NCBI GenBank assembly: GCA_041675505.1
Contig: JBAYTR010000011.1
Coordinates: 62,001-126,000, forward strand
DNA from: JAGPCK01 sp041675505
Lineage (GTDB): Bacteria; Bacteroidota; Bacteroidia; UKL13-3
Reading direction: 5' to 3'
Length of the DNA: 64,000 nucleotides
How positions within the stretch are numbered: position 1 is the stretch's first letter; each line of letters starts with the position of its first letter. Shown piece after piece: positions 18,195 through 24,803 of this stretch. The notes under the pieces were generated by a model that saw only the letters and a program-made list of their open reading frames with translations, made no database searches and had not been told where the DNA came from. The position numbers and the translations under genes are program-made.

Positions 18195-18217
18195 ACCTGA
18201 TTTTTTAATTTGTTAAT

Positions 18218-18290
18218 CAAACCTACCATTTAGTGGTTGTGGTAACTAAGGGCGACCCACCACCTGTTCATCTGGATACATTCCCTGTAA
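18218..18290 (-). promoter_or_regulatory. Promoter with 21-bp-spaced direct repeats (candidate LytTR site) of the LamG gene
   Basis: Reading the minus strand: ACAGGGAAT, 12 bases, ACAGGTGGT (ACAGG cores at 18284-18288 and 18263-18267, 21 bp apart), then TTAGTT, then a perfect TAGGTTTG at 18218-18225, 23 bases before the start codon. The same elements at the same spacing occur before the beta-helix gene (20491-20562). Nine-bp direct repeats with a 12-bp gap are the site geometry known for LytTR regulators such as AgrA. Confidence 0.65.
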
Positions 18291-18293
18291 TAA

Positions 18294-18325
18294 ATAAGGC
18301 CGCTCACTTTCGGGAACGGCCTTAT
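18294..18325 (-). terminator. Terminator of the beta-helix gene
   Basis: A 9-bp perfect stem ATAAGGCCG (18294-18302) with CGGCCTTAT (18317-18325), 20 bases past the beta-helix stop on the minus strand, followed there by a short T-rich run. It directly abuts the promoter element of the next gene. Confidence 0.7.
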
Positions 18326-18344
18326 CAGGTGTATCGCTATTACT

Positions 18345-20468
18345 TTACTGAAGTACAATTTTGCTTACAGCTTTTTTAGTTGTTTCACTGATGAAGTAAA
18401 TGCCTTTAGGTAAATGTTGCAGATTTAATACGGTTTTATCAGTCACGGTTTCATTTATCAATACTTTGCCCAGCAGGTTCATAATAACAATAGAGGATGG
18501 TTGAGATACTTCTACCGTTAATAAACCTTTGGTTGGATTGGGGTAAAAATTCACTCCGGTTATCAGCTTAAATTCTTCCACACCAACAAAACCAACTGAA
18601 TAATCGGCTGATATATTGTTACAAGAAATATTATTGGCAGATTTGGATACGCTTACTGTATATGTACCATTAGAAACAGGGGTAAGAGTTGCAGAGTTGG
18701 CCCCGCTGATATTGTTTCCGTTAAGTTTCCATTGGTAAGAATCAAACGGGCCGCCAGTAACCTCTAGTTGTGCCCCTGTACGCACAATGGTGGGTTGGGG
18801 TTTATTGTTTACAGTAAGATTGATGGTTTTTACTGAATCACAACCATACACATTGGTGAAATTTCCTGAATAAAATCCGGTTTGTTTGTAGTAGTTATTA
18901 TTGAAATTAAAAGAATCTCCTTCGCATATAACAAATGGCAATGTATCATTACTGTTGGGCTTGAGTGTAAGAGTTAACGTAACAACAGAGTCACAGCCTC
19001 CTGCGTTATTCAGGGTGTCGCGATAAGTGCCCGGAGTTGTGAGGTTTTGTCCTTTAAAACTATAAGAACTACCCGGGCAAATTGATGCACTTACAGCTGC
19101 CGAAGAAGGCCCGCTCAGTGTACCAAAGAACTCATATGCTCCCAAATCAACAGTGCCGTGTTGGATACGTGTATTGTCTTCTACATCTTTAGATGAATTA
19201 CTAACACTAAAACTTCCGCCTGAACCATCAGGAATCATAACGTTACCGGCATTAATCGCTTTTGAGCAGGGAGATGAGCGGTAGTTATTTCCTGCTGCAT
19301 TTACAAATTCAGGGTCTGCCAATGTATTTAATAAAATAGAAGGAGTGGAGAGAAAAGAATCTGTAACTTCTGCCATATTGTATACAACGTAAGAATTAAC
19401 ACTGAAACTTCTTGCGCCAGCTCTTCTGTTAAAAGCTTTTGCGGGAGCATTGCCCCAGAAAATATTGTTTGTGGCTATTATTTGGGAGAAATTGGAAGGA
19501 CTAATTCCCTGTGTTCCTTCAGCACATATCACCCCGCCATTGTTTCCTTCAGTATTGTAAGCAAACGTATTCCAATTGATTCTGTAGTTAAAAGTAGATC
19601 CTGAATAACTATTGTTACGGCAAACTGCTCCCAGTATTGCACCATCATTGTTTAATGAAGTATTTCTGTAAACTGAATTAGAATAAAAATTCCACGTGTA
19701 ACCTGTAGTACCGTTACTACCGGGAATATGAAAGCCCATAACGGCCCATTCATCAGCTATGTTTTGATAGAACTTGTTTTGATGAATGCTCAATGTAACA
19801 GATCCATTGTCAATATAGAACAAATACGTGCCTATAGCAGCACTGGAAACAGCTGTATTGTTGCGGAAAACGCAGTTCTTAACTGAAATAGAGTGATTGG
19901 AACTTCCATTAGCATTCCTGCTAAAGTAAATTCCTGCTCCCCATTTGCCGTTACCATCAGACCCACTGTTAGCGTTACCATCCTGAATAATAAAGCCATC
20001 AATTATAACAGTTGCAGGCAAAGCCCCGCTAAGCCCTATGCGAATAACATTGTAAGCATTGTCTTGTCTGTTGGCATCTTCTTTTCTTACGGATGAAGAA
20101 AATGCGGGGTCATTTTTACTGATATCTCCGCTTAAAATGGTGTGATAAACAGATGGTGCCCTATTACCAATAGTAGGGTTTCCGGTATTTGGAAAACCTC
20201 CGTAAACAGTAAGTGATTTGTTCGTTATTTCAAAAGCAGTGTTTCTACCTTGAGCCGTAGTAAGATAAAAAGTATCTGAAGCCACCCATACCTGAGCACC
20301 TGTAGCAGCATTGGCCAGTGCTGTGCGCAAATCGGTGTAAGCATTGGTCCAGCTGCTTCCGTTGTTGCTTCCGGTTGCTGTTTTTTTAACGTATACAACG
20401 TTTTGTGCATACCCTGCCAAGCCCAGCAGGATAAGTCCTGAAATCAATAAGTACTTTTTCATTTTCAT
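18345..20468 (-). CDS. Secreted parallel beta-helix (choice-of-anchor Q type) protein with T9SS sorting domain
   Basis: A 707-residue exported protein. After the signal peptide (1-22, GYAQ), residues 23-440 have the features of right-handed parallel beta-helix adhesin/lyase-like domains: 'YVKKTATGSNNGSSWTNAYTDL', 'LTVYGGF', 'TILSGDIS', repeated N/G turns ('FRNNTA', 'NNIFWGN') and a 'S...VDLGAYEF' ending, as in choice-of-anchor Q proteins. Then come two short repeats with Cys ('C.GDSF.FN...Y...G.Y', about 455-550), an Ig-like segment and a T9SS type A sorting domain from FYPNP near 637. No pectate-lyase catalytic set could be identified, so binding or structure is likelier than catalysis. It has its own promoter and terminator. 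Confidence 0.85.
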   Translation of the reverse strand: MKMKKYLLISGLILLGLAGYAQNVVYVKKTATGSNNGSSWTNAYTDLRTALANAATGAQVWVASDTFYLTTAQGRNTAFEITNKSLTVYGGFPNTGNPTIGNRAPSVYHTILSGDISKNDPAFSSSVRKEDANRQDNAYNVIRIGLSGALPATVIIDGFIIQDGNANSGSDGNGKWGAGIYFSRNANGSSNHSISVKNCVFRNNTAVSSAAIGTYLFYIDNGSVTLSIHQNKFYQNIADEWAVMGFHIPGSNGTTGYTWNFYSNSVYRNTSLNNDGAILGAVCRNNSYSGSTFNYRINWNTFAYNTEGNNGGVICAEGTQGISPSNFSQIIATNNIFWGNAPAKAFNRRAGARSFSVNSYVVYNMAEVTDSFLSTPSILLNTLADPEFVNAAGNNYRSSPCSKAINAGNVMIPDGSGGSFSVSNSSKDVEDNTRIQHGTVDLGAYEFFGTLSGPSSAAVSASICPGSSYSFKGQNLTTPGTYRDTLNNAGGCDSVVTLTLTLKPNSNDTLPFVICEGDSFNFNNNYYKQTGFYSGNFTNVYGCDSVKTINLTVNNKPQPTIVRTGAQLEVTGGPFDSYQWKLNGNNISGANSATLTPVSNGTYTVSVSKSANNISCNNISADYSVGFVGVEEFKLITGVNFYPNPTKGLLTVEVSQPSSIVIMNLLGKVLINETVTDKTVLNLQHLPKGIYFISETTKKAVSKIVLQ

Positions 20469-20490
20469 ATGTGTTAATTAATTACTGATA

Positions 20491-20562
20491 CAAAGCTATT
20501 TTGTGAAGGAATTCGGAACTAAAGCCAACCCATATCCTGTTCAATCGGATTCACTTCCTGTG
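20491..20562 (-). promoter_or_regulatory. Promoter with 21-bp-spaced direct repeats (candidate LytTR site) of the beta-helix gene
   Basis: On the minus strand: ACAGGAAGT, 12 bases, ACAGGATAT (cores 20557-20561 and 20536-20540, 21 bp apart), then TTAGTT and a perfect TAGCTTTG (20491-20498), 22 bases before the start codon. Ungapped alignment with the LamG gene promoter matches about 34 of 48 bases upstream of the -33 region, and the repeat-to-TANNTTTG distance is identical (38 bp). Confidence 0.68.
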
Positions 20563-20580
20563 GGGCATTAACCTAAACAA

Positions 20581-20612
20581 AACAGCCCTGTTTCAGTTAA
20601 AACAGGGCTGTT
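20581..20612 (-). terminator. Terminator of the LytTR regulator gene
   Basis: A 13-bp perfect stem, AACAGCCCTGTTT (20581-20593) with its complement (20600-20612) and a 6-nt loop; on the minus strand it is followed by TTTGTTT. It insulates the regulator from the beta-helix gene. Confidence 0.9.
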
Positions 20613-20630
20613 AGTGAAGTACGGGAAAAT

Positions 20631-21401
20631 TTAACCTACCGTAAGTTTATTGTCTTTTAGTTGCTGTTCAAAATCTGATTTGCGTTCGCGGGCCACATGA
20701 ACGGCAGAGCCGTTTTCGAGCAGTAACGTGCTGTCGCCACGATTGTATTTTTTGATAAAGTTGATGTTAACTATATACGATTTGTGTGAACGAAAAAAGT
20801 TGACTCTTCCGGTTAATACTTCTTCAAAGAATTTAATTTTTTTACTTACCAGCAAAGGAGAGCCTGTTTTGAAATGTACGTTGGTATACGAACCATCTGC
20901 TTCCAGGTACATAATGTCATTTACTTCCACAAATAGCAAACCGTCCATTACCGGTAAGGCAATTTTGCTGAACTGGTCATTGTGAAAAGCATCTTTCAGC
21001 AGGTCGAGCCGCTGTTGCATGTTCTGTTTACTCAGCTTGAGTTTGGCCTTATCTACAGCAGCTTTGAGTTTATCAATATCAACCGGCTTTAACAGGTAGT
21101 CAACGGCTGAAACTTCAAAAGCTTTGAGTGTATACTCATGATAAGCGGTTACAAATATAATTTCGAAATCTACATCTCTGAAAAAGTTGAGCAATTCAAA
21201 GCCGTTGTACTCCGGCATTTCAATATCAAGAAAAACCAATTGGGGGCGGTGTTGATTGATGGCAATAACTCCAGCAGGCACATTGGCCACAGCAGTAATC
21301 AATTCAACATCGGGACAAAACTGTTTGATAAAACTGCTCAGCGTATTCCGGGCACGTTCCTCATCGTCAATTATTATGGCTTTAATAGTAGGAGTAGTCA
21401 T
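20631..21401 (-). CDS. LytTR-family response regulator
   Basis: A 256-residue two-domain regulator. The N-terminal receiver domain has the acidic pocket Asp12-Asp13-Glu14, phosphoacceptor Asp59 (LVFLDIEMP), Thr85 (IFVTAY) and Lys105 (LLKPV). The C-terminal half (about 150-250) is a LytTR DNA-binding domain, with 'VNDIMYLEADGSYTNVHF', 'FFRSHKSYIVNINFIKKY' and 'HVARERKSDFEQQL'. LytTR proteins bind pairs of 9-bp direct repeats about 21 bp apart. No histidine kinase is adjacent, so it is an orphan here. The two downstream T9SS genes carry such repeats, making them its most economical targets. A perfect TACCTTTG lies 9-16 bases upstream of the ATG. Confidence 0.93.
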   Translation of the reverse strand: MTTPTIKAIIIDDEERARNTLSSFIKQFCPDVELITAVANVPAGVIAINQHRPQLVFLDIEMPEYNGFELLNFFRDVDFEIIFVTAYHEYTLKAFEVSAVDYLLKPVDIDKLKAAVDKAKLKLSKQNMQQRLDLLKDAFHNDQFSKIALPVMDGLLFVEVNDIMYLEADGSYTNVHFKTGSPLLVSKKIKFFEEVLTGRVNFFRSHKSYIVNINFIKKYNRGDSTLLLENGSAVHVARERKSDFEQQLKDNKLTVG

Positions 21402-21409
21402 GTGTTAAA

Positions 21410-21417
21410 CAAAGGTA
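21410..21417 (-). promoter_or_regulatory. -7 element of the LytTR regulator gene
   Basis: TACCTTTG on the minus strand, a full TANNTTTG match 9 bases upstream of the start codon; no good TTTG lies 19 bases further up. The transcript would have a very short leader. Confidence 0.5.
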
Positions 21418-21502
21418 CCTTGAATACATAACCTTGTTCCCGTCAATTCATATTCGGTCACATTGAATTCATCAAAACCAAATTACTTCCTCAACAAGCC
21501 GT

Positions 21503-22156
21503 TTATTGAACGGTGTAGCCGTATTCTTTTTTAATTTGTGATTTGGACTTATTCAGTACTTTCACAGTCATAGGAATGTTGGTAAGCGGGCGATTGTTGC
21601 CTGATGAACGTGGTTGCATAACTATCGAATCTGCCACTTCAATACCCTTCATTACAATTCCGAAAACAGTATAGTTGCCATTTAATTGTTGTGTGCCGTT
21701 CTCATCAACAGCAATGTAGAATTGAGAACCACTAGAGGCTTTTTGAGGATTAACATTATCACCCAAACGGGCTGCTGCAACTGCACCTCTCACATGCTTA
21801 AGTGAATCAACAAATTCAGCAGGTATGGTATAACCGGGTCCACCTTGCCCGTCATTGTTCGGGTCGCTGTCTTTTGAATTGGGATCGCCTCCCTGAATCA
21901 TAAAGTTTGGAATTACACGGTGAAAGGTAGTGCCGTTATAAAAACCACTATCAGCCAATTTTAGAAAATTATCCCGGTGCATGGGCGTTTGTTTATACAA
22001 CCAGATGTACATTTTACCGAATGAAGTGCTTACTTCAATTATTTTCTCTTTTGCCTCAGGAGCAGGTGTAACCGTGTTTTCATCTTTGTCTTTGCTTGAA
22101 CAGGCTAATAAAACAACCAGTGCGAGGATCGGAATCCAAAATAATTTTTTAATCAT
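21503..22156 (-). CDS. Cyclophilin-type peptidyl-prolyl isomerase lipoprotein
   Basis: A 217-residue lipoprotein. The signal peptide ends in a lipobox, LVVLLACSS, with Cys19 lipidated. The rest is a bacterial cyclophilin domain: 'FGKMYIWLYKQTPMHRDNFLKLADSGFYNGTTFHRVIPNFMIQGGD' region (about 46-92) with the FHRV and QGGDP motifs, and the later 'GSQFYIA' and 'YTVFG.V..G..V' segments. The catalytic Arg of FHR and the Gln of MIQGGD are present. It would catalyse proline isomerisation of envelope proteins, facing the periplasm from a membrane anchor. The start overlaps the stop of the epimerase gene by 4 bases, so the two are translationally coupled. Confidence 0.93.
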   Translation of the reverse strand: MIKKLFWIPILALVVLLACSSKDKDENTVTPAPEAKEKIIEVSTSFGKMYIWLYKQTPMHRDNFLKLADSGFYNGTTFHRVIPNFMIQGGDPNSKDSDPNNDGQGGPGYTIPAEFVDSLKHVRGAVAAARLGDNVNPQKASSGSQFYIAVDENGTQQLNGNYTVFGIVMKGIEVADSIVMQPRSSGNNRPLTNIPMTVKVLNKSKSQIKKEYGYTVQ

Positions 22157-23160
22157 GTTATAAAGGGTTTTGCTAATGTTAACGTTCCGTTTTGTTCGCT
22201 AAGGTAATTGAACTCTTCATTTTTTACAATCATGTACCCGTCTAAATCGGCAAAATCTAAGTCTGCACACAAATGCCAGGCACTCGCAATTCCCAAAGAG
22301 CTTTCAATCATGCAGCCAATCATTGTTTTTAAACCCGCTTTTCGGGCATTACTCAAAATCTCTAAACCTTTTCTGTAGCCGCCTGCTTTCATCAGCTTCA
22401 TGTTTACTCCGTGAAATTGTTCCGATATACTTTGCATATCAGTAGAGTCAGTAACCGATTCATCGGCCATAAGCAAAAACGGGCTGAGAGGTTTGGCGTA
22501 TTTATAATCAGCTGTACAATAGCTGGGCATGGGTTGTTCTACAAATGAAATGCGCAGGTGACGTACCTTTTCGAGAAACTGCAAAAGCTCATCTGCATTT
22601 TCAAAAGCTTCATTAGGGTCCAGATAAATATTGCCCTGAAAGTGTTTTGATAGCTCCTGTAACGAATCTAAGCCACTGTCTTTATTCACCTTTATTTTAA
22701 GTGACTCAAATCGACTTAAATTATTTAATGATAAAAATTCTCCAATTTGTTGGGGCTCCATTATAGGAATGGAGTAGCATGTTTTAACCTGTGTTGGCAG
22801 GGTGATGCCTAAAATATCAGCCAGTTTTTTGCCTGAGCCTAAACATAAAAAATGCACAAAGGCCGATTCAATACCAAACCTGAGGGAATGGGGGAGTGGC
22901 AGGCTGTCTAAAAACTCATTTAAGGCATCAAGTGACGTAAAATTTCTACCGCTTACCAATTGACTGAATTCCTTGAAAAACCGCTCAATAATCTCGGGGG
23001 TTTCACCGTAACGAATGTTAGGCGCCACCTCTCCAAATACCTGATTGCCGATATTGTTGGTAATGGTAACCAGATAGTTCTGTTTGTATTCAGAGCTGTT
23101 ACGGGATATGGCCCAGGTATATTTCAACTCAAGCCGAATAGGAGTAAGCGACCACTGCAT
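22153..23160 (-). CDS. Dipeptide epimerase (enolase superfamily, L-Ala-D/L-Glu epimerase type)
   Basis: A 335-residue enolase-superfamily enzyme of the muconate-lactonising subgroup. The catalytic set is complete: the KxK motif Lys155/Lys157 (SLKIKVN), metal ligands Asp181 (YLDPNEA), Glu208 (VEQP) and Asp233 (MADES), and the opposite base Lys258 (KLMKAGG). Bacteroidota homologues epimerise L-Ala-D/L-Glu and related dipeptides in murein peptide recycling. The ATG at 23160 is preferred: the open frame extends to a TTG at 23184, but MQWSLTPIRLELKYTW is the usual N-terminus. The cyclophilin gene overlaps its 3' end by 4 bases. Exact dipeptide specificity cannot be stated. Confidence 0.9.
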   Translation of the reverse strand: MQWSLTPIRLELKYTWAISRNSSEYKQNYLVTITNNIGNQVFGEVAPNIRYGETPEIIERFFKEFSQLVSGRNFTSLDALNEFLDSLPLPHSLRFGIESAFVHFLCLGSGKKLADILGITLPTQVKTCYSIPIMEPQQIGEFLSLNNLSRFESLKIKVNKDSGLDSLQELSKHFQGNIYLDPNEAFENADELLQFLEKVRHLRISFVEQPMPSYCTADYKYAKPLSPFLLMADESVTDSTDMQSISEQFHGVNMKLMKAGGYRKGLEILSNARKAGLKTMIGCMIESSLGIASAWHLCADLDFADLDGYMIVKNEEFNYLSEQNGTLTLAKPFIT

Positions 23161-23214
23161 AAGGTGTTTTGTAAGGTGCAGCAAATTTGTACTTTATTTT
23201 GAGAATTGAAACAG

Positions 23215-23222
23215 TATATTTG
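23215..23222 (+). promoter_or_regulatory. -7 element of the hemerythrin-like gene
   Basis: TATATTTG, a full TANNTTTG match ending 10 bases before the ATG at 23233. It rules out the upstream in-frame TTG at 23206 as the start and implies a near-leaderless mRNA. The -33 match is poor. Confidence 0.55.
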
Positions 23223-23232
23223 CTATTCAATT

Positions 23233-23976
23233 ATGTCTGATAATAAAAAAGTAGTTAGTCAGTTGTTGGAAGAGGATTACCGCTATGCAGCAGTTTTGCA
23301 TCAGTTTGGTATTGACTTTTTCGACTACCTTAACCACACACTGGCCGAAGCCTGCCGTATTTCCAAGGTAGAGCCGGTTCGTATTCAGGATCAGTTGATG
23401 GAAAACAGCCTTTGGGTAGCTGAATTAAGTAAAGACTACCGTTACTATGCTCCGGGGCGCCTTGTTACACACCTGCAAAAAAGCCATCACAACTATGCGC
23501 AGGTCATGCTTCCAATCATTCAGCACCACATTGAACGCAGTGCTCAGCAATTGGGTAAAGAATACCCGCACCTGCATTTGCTCAACAACATCTTTGATTC
23601 CTTCAGAAAAGATTTTCTGGCCCATATTCACTACGAGAATACTGTAGTATTCCCATACATCAGAAAGCTGGAAAGAAACAGCATGCGTTTTACCAATAAC
23701 TTTCTGCTAGAAGTAAAGAGTTTCTCGTTAGATCACTTCATTATGAAACATGCGCACGATGATGATGATATGCTGGTGCTGCGCAAACTCACTCATAATT
23801 TCAACAGTGATTCAGGTGATCATATAGCCTACCGCATTCTTATGAGAGAGTTGCACGATTTTGAGCAAGATTTACAGGTGCACAGTCTGGTGGAAGAACA
23901 AGTGTTACTTCCCAAAGTACAAAAGCTGGAAAAAGCGCTGATGAGTAAAGTAAAAGAATTGCTCAAGTCCAATTAA
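23233..23976 (+). CDS. Hemerythrin-like protein with degenerate DUF542 domain (RIC/ScdA-related)
   Basis: A 247-residue cytoplasmic protein related to the RIC (YtfE/ScdA) di-iron repair proteins. The C-terminal half has the hemerythrin ligand pattern: His80/85/86 (VTHLQKSHHNY), HIHYEN (about 136-141), DHFIMKHAHD (about 172-181) and HSLVEEQVLLP (about 216-226). The N-terminal 10-45 region aligns with DUF542 ('AAVLHQFGIDFF.....TLAEAC'), but the hallmark CC pair after GIDF is Phe30-Asp31. Loss of that pair suggests changed or lost NO/metal chemistry of the first domain. Roles proposed for the family are repair of Fe-S or di-iron centres under nitrosative stress. Divergent from the epimerase. Confidence 0.8.
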   Translation: MSDNKKVVSQLLEEDYRYAAVLHQFGIDFFDYLNHTLAEACRISKVEPVRIQDQLMENSLWVAELSKDYRYYAPGRLVTHLQKSHHNYAQVMLPIIQHHIERSAQQLGKEYPHLHLLNNIFDSFRKDFLAHIHYENTVVFPYIRKLERNSMRFTNNFLLEVKSFSLDHFIMKHAHDDDDMLVLRKLTHNFNSDSGDHIAYRILMRELHDFEQDLQVHSLVEEQVLLPKVQKLEKALMSKVKELLKSN

Positions 23977-24005
23977 ATTAATTTTAATATTCTCTCATTG
24001 CATAA

Positions 24006-24032
24006 AAAAATCCCGCTTTTGGCGGGATTTTT
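24006..24032. terminator. Bidirectional terminator
   Basis: AAAAATCCCGC (24006-24016), 5-nt loop, GCGGGATTTTT (24022-24032): a perfect 11-bp stem with T tracts in both directions, placed between the convergent hemerythrin-like and DUF6580-like genes. Confidence 0.9.
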
Positions 24033-24053
24033 CTTTATACCGAAAATTGATTA

Positions 24054-24587
24054 TCAGAGTTTAATTAACTGAAGACGGCTGCGCTGAATAAAGTAATAGC
24101 TACCGAACAAAGCTGCAGAGTAACAAAGATCACCCAGCAATGTCCATTTGTAGAAGGGAATGGCGTTGGTATAGCTAAGCACTAAACCCGATGCATTCAT
24201 AGGGTAAAGAAGACCTGAATACCAGAAAGCGAAGTTGGTAATGAGGTAGAACACCAAAGATGAAGCCACCGCACCGGTGAGCACACTGGTCACAGTCACT
24301 TTTTTACCTATATACATGCCAATGAATGAACTTAAAATCATGCTCAGGTAAACGGTTGCAAACTGTCCGGATGTAAGGTACTCCATGTACAGTGCATTCT
24401 GACTGCCCATAATTAAATCGCCAATCAACAAACTGATTAACGGAATAAAAATCCCCAAAGAACGGCCAAGGAAAGCACCGCTGAACAGGGCAATGGCTGC
24501 AACAGGAGAGAAGTTATCAGGGTGAGGCAACAATCTGCTGAATGCTGCGATAAGAACAATAGCAATTATAATATGTGTGCGTTTCAT
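24054..24587 (-). CDS. DUF6580-like integral membrane protein
   Basis: A 177-residue membrane protein with about five hydrophobic helices (roughly 5-20, 28-58, 72-95, 101-122 and 145-168). The N-terminal 'SRLLPHPDNFSPVAAIALFSGAFLG' is the recognisable hallmark of the family annotated DUF6580 in Bacteroidota, whose overall shape resembles S-components of ECF vitamin transporters. I cannot assign a substrate, and no riboswitch was seen upstream. It is transcribed alone from a promoter at 24608-24639, with a palindrome just upstream of it. Confidence 0.7.
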   Translation of the reverse strand: MKRTHIIIAIVLIAAFSRLLPHPDNFSPVAAIALFSGAFLGRSLGIFIPLISLLIGDLIMGSQNALYMEYLTSGQFATVYLSMILSSFIGMYIGKKVTVTSVLTGAVASSLVFYLITNFAFWYSGLLYPMNASGLVLSYTNAIPFYKWTLLGDLCYSAALFGSYYFIQRSRLQLIKL

Positions 24588-24607
24588 GTGTAATAATTAG
24601 TTACCTG

Positions 24608-24639
24608 CGAAAGTAATGGAGAACTTGCTAATGTGCAAT
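24608..24639 (-). promoter_or_regulatory. Promoter of the DUF6580-like gene
   Basis: On the minus strand ATTG (24636-24639), 20 bases, TACTTTCG (24608-24615; 7/8 match), 20 bases before the start codon. Confidence 0.55.
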
Positions 24640-24666
24640 ACCGTTTACGCACAATGTGCGGGTATT
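24637..24666. other. Nested palindrome in the divergent promoter region
   Basis: GCACAATGTGC (24649-24659) is a palindrome flanked by AATACC (24637-24642) and GGTATT (24661-24666). It sits directly upstream of the -33 region of the DUF6580-like gene and could be a repressor or activator site. Confidence 0.4.
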
Positions 24667-24748
24667 CCGTTTTTCGTCTGAATTTGAGTGGTATTGGTCG
24701 GCACTTTTATCGCTTTAGCAAAAATGCCATTTTAATACAGGGGTGTTT

Positions 24749-24780
24749 TTTGGTAAACGGGGAGCAATGGTTTATTTTCG
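24749..24780 (+). promoter_or_regulatory. Promoter of the M16 peptidase gene
   Basis: TTTG (24749-24752), 20 bases, TATTTTCG (24773-24780; 7/8 match), 23 bases upstream of the ATG at 24804. It fixes that ATG as the start and excludes the longer frame from 24633. Confidence 0.7.
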
Positions 24781-24803
24781 TCCTTCAAAAATTCTACACA
24801 TTT

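Noticed and set aside
24633..24803. 57-codon N-terminal extension of the M16 peptidase frame
   Set aside because: A consensus promoter lies inside it and the ATG at 24804 begins a clean signal peptide.
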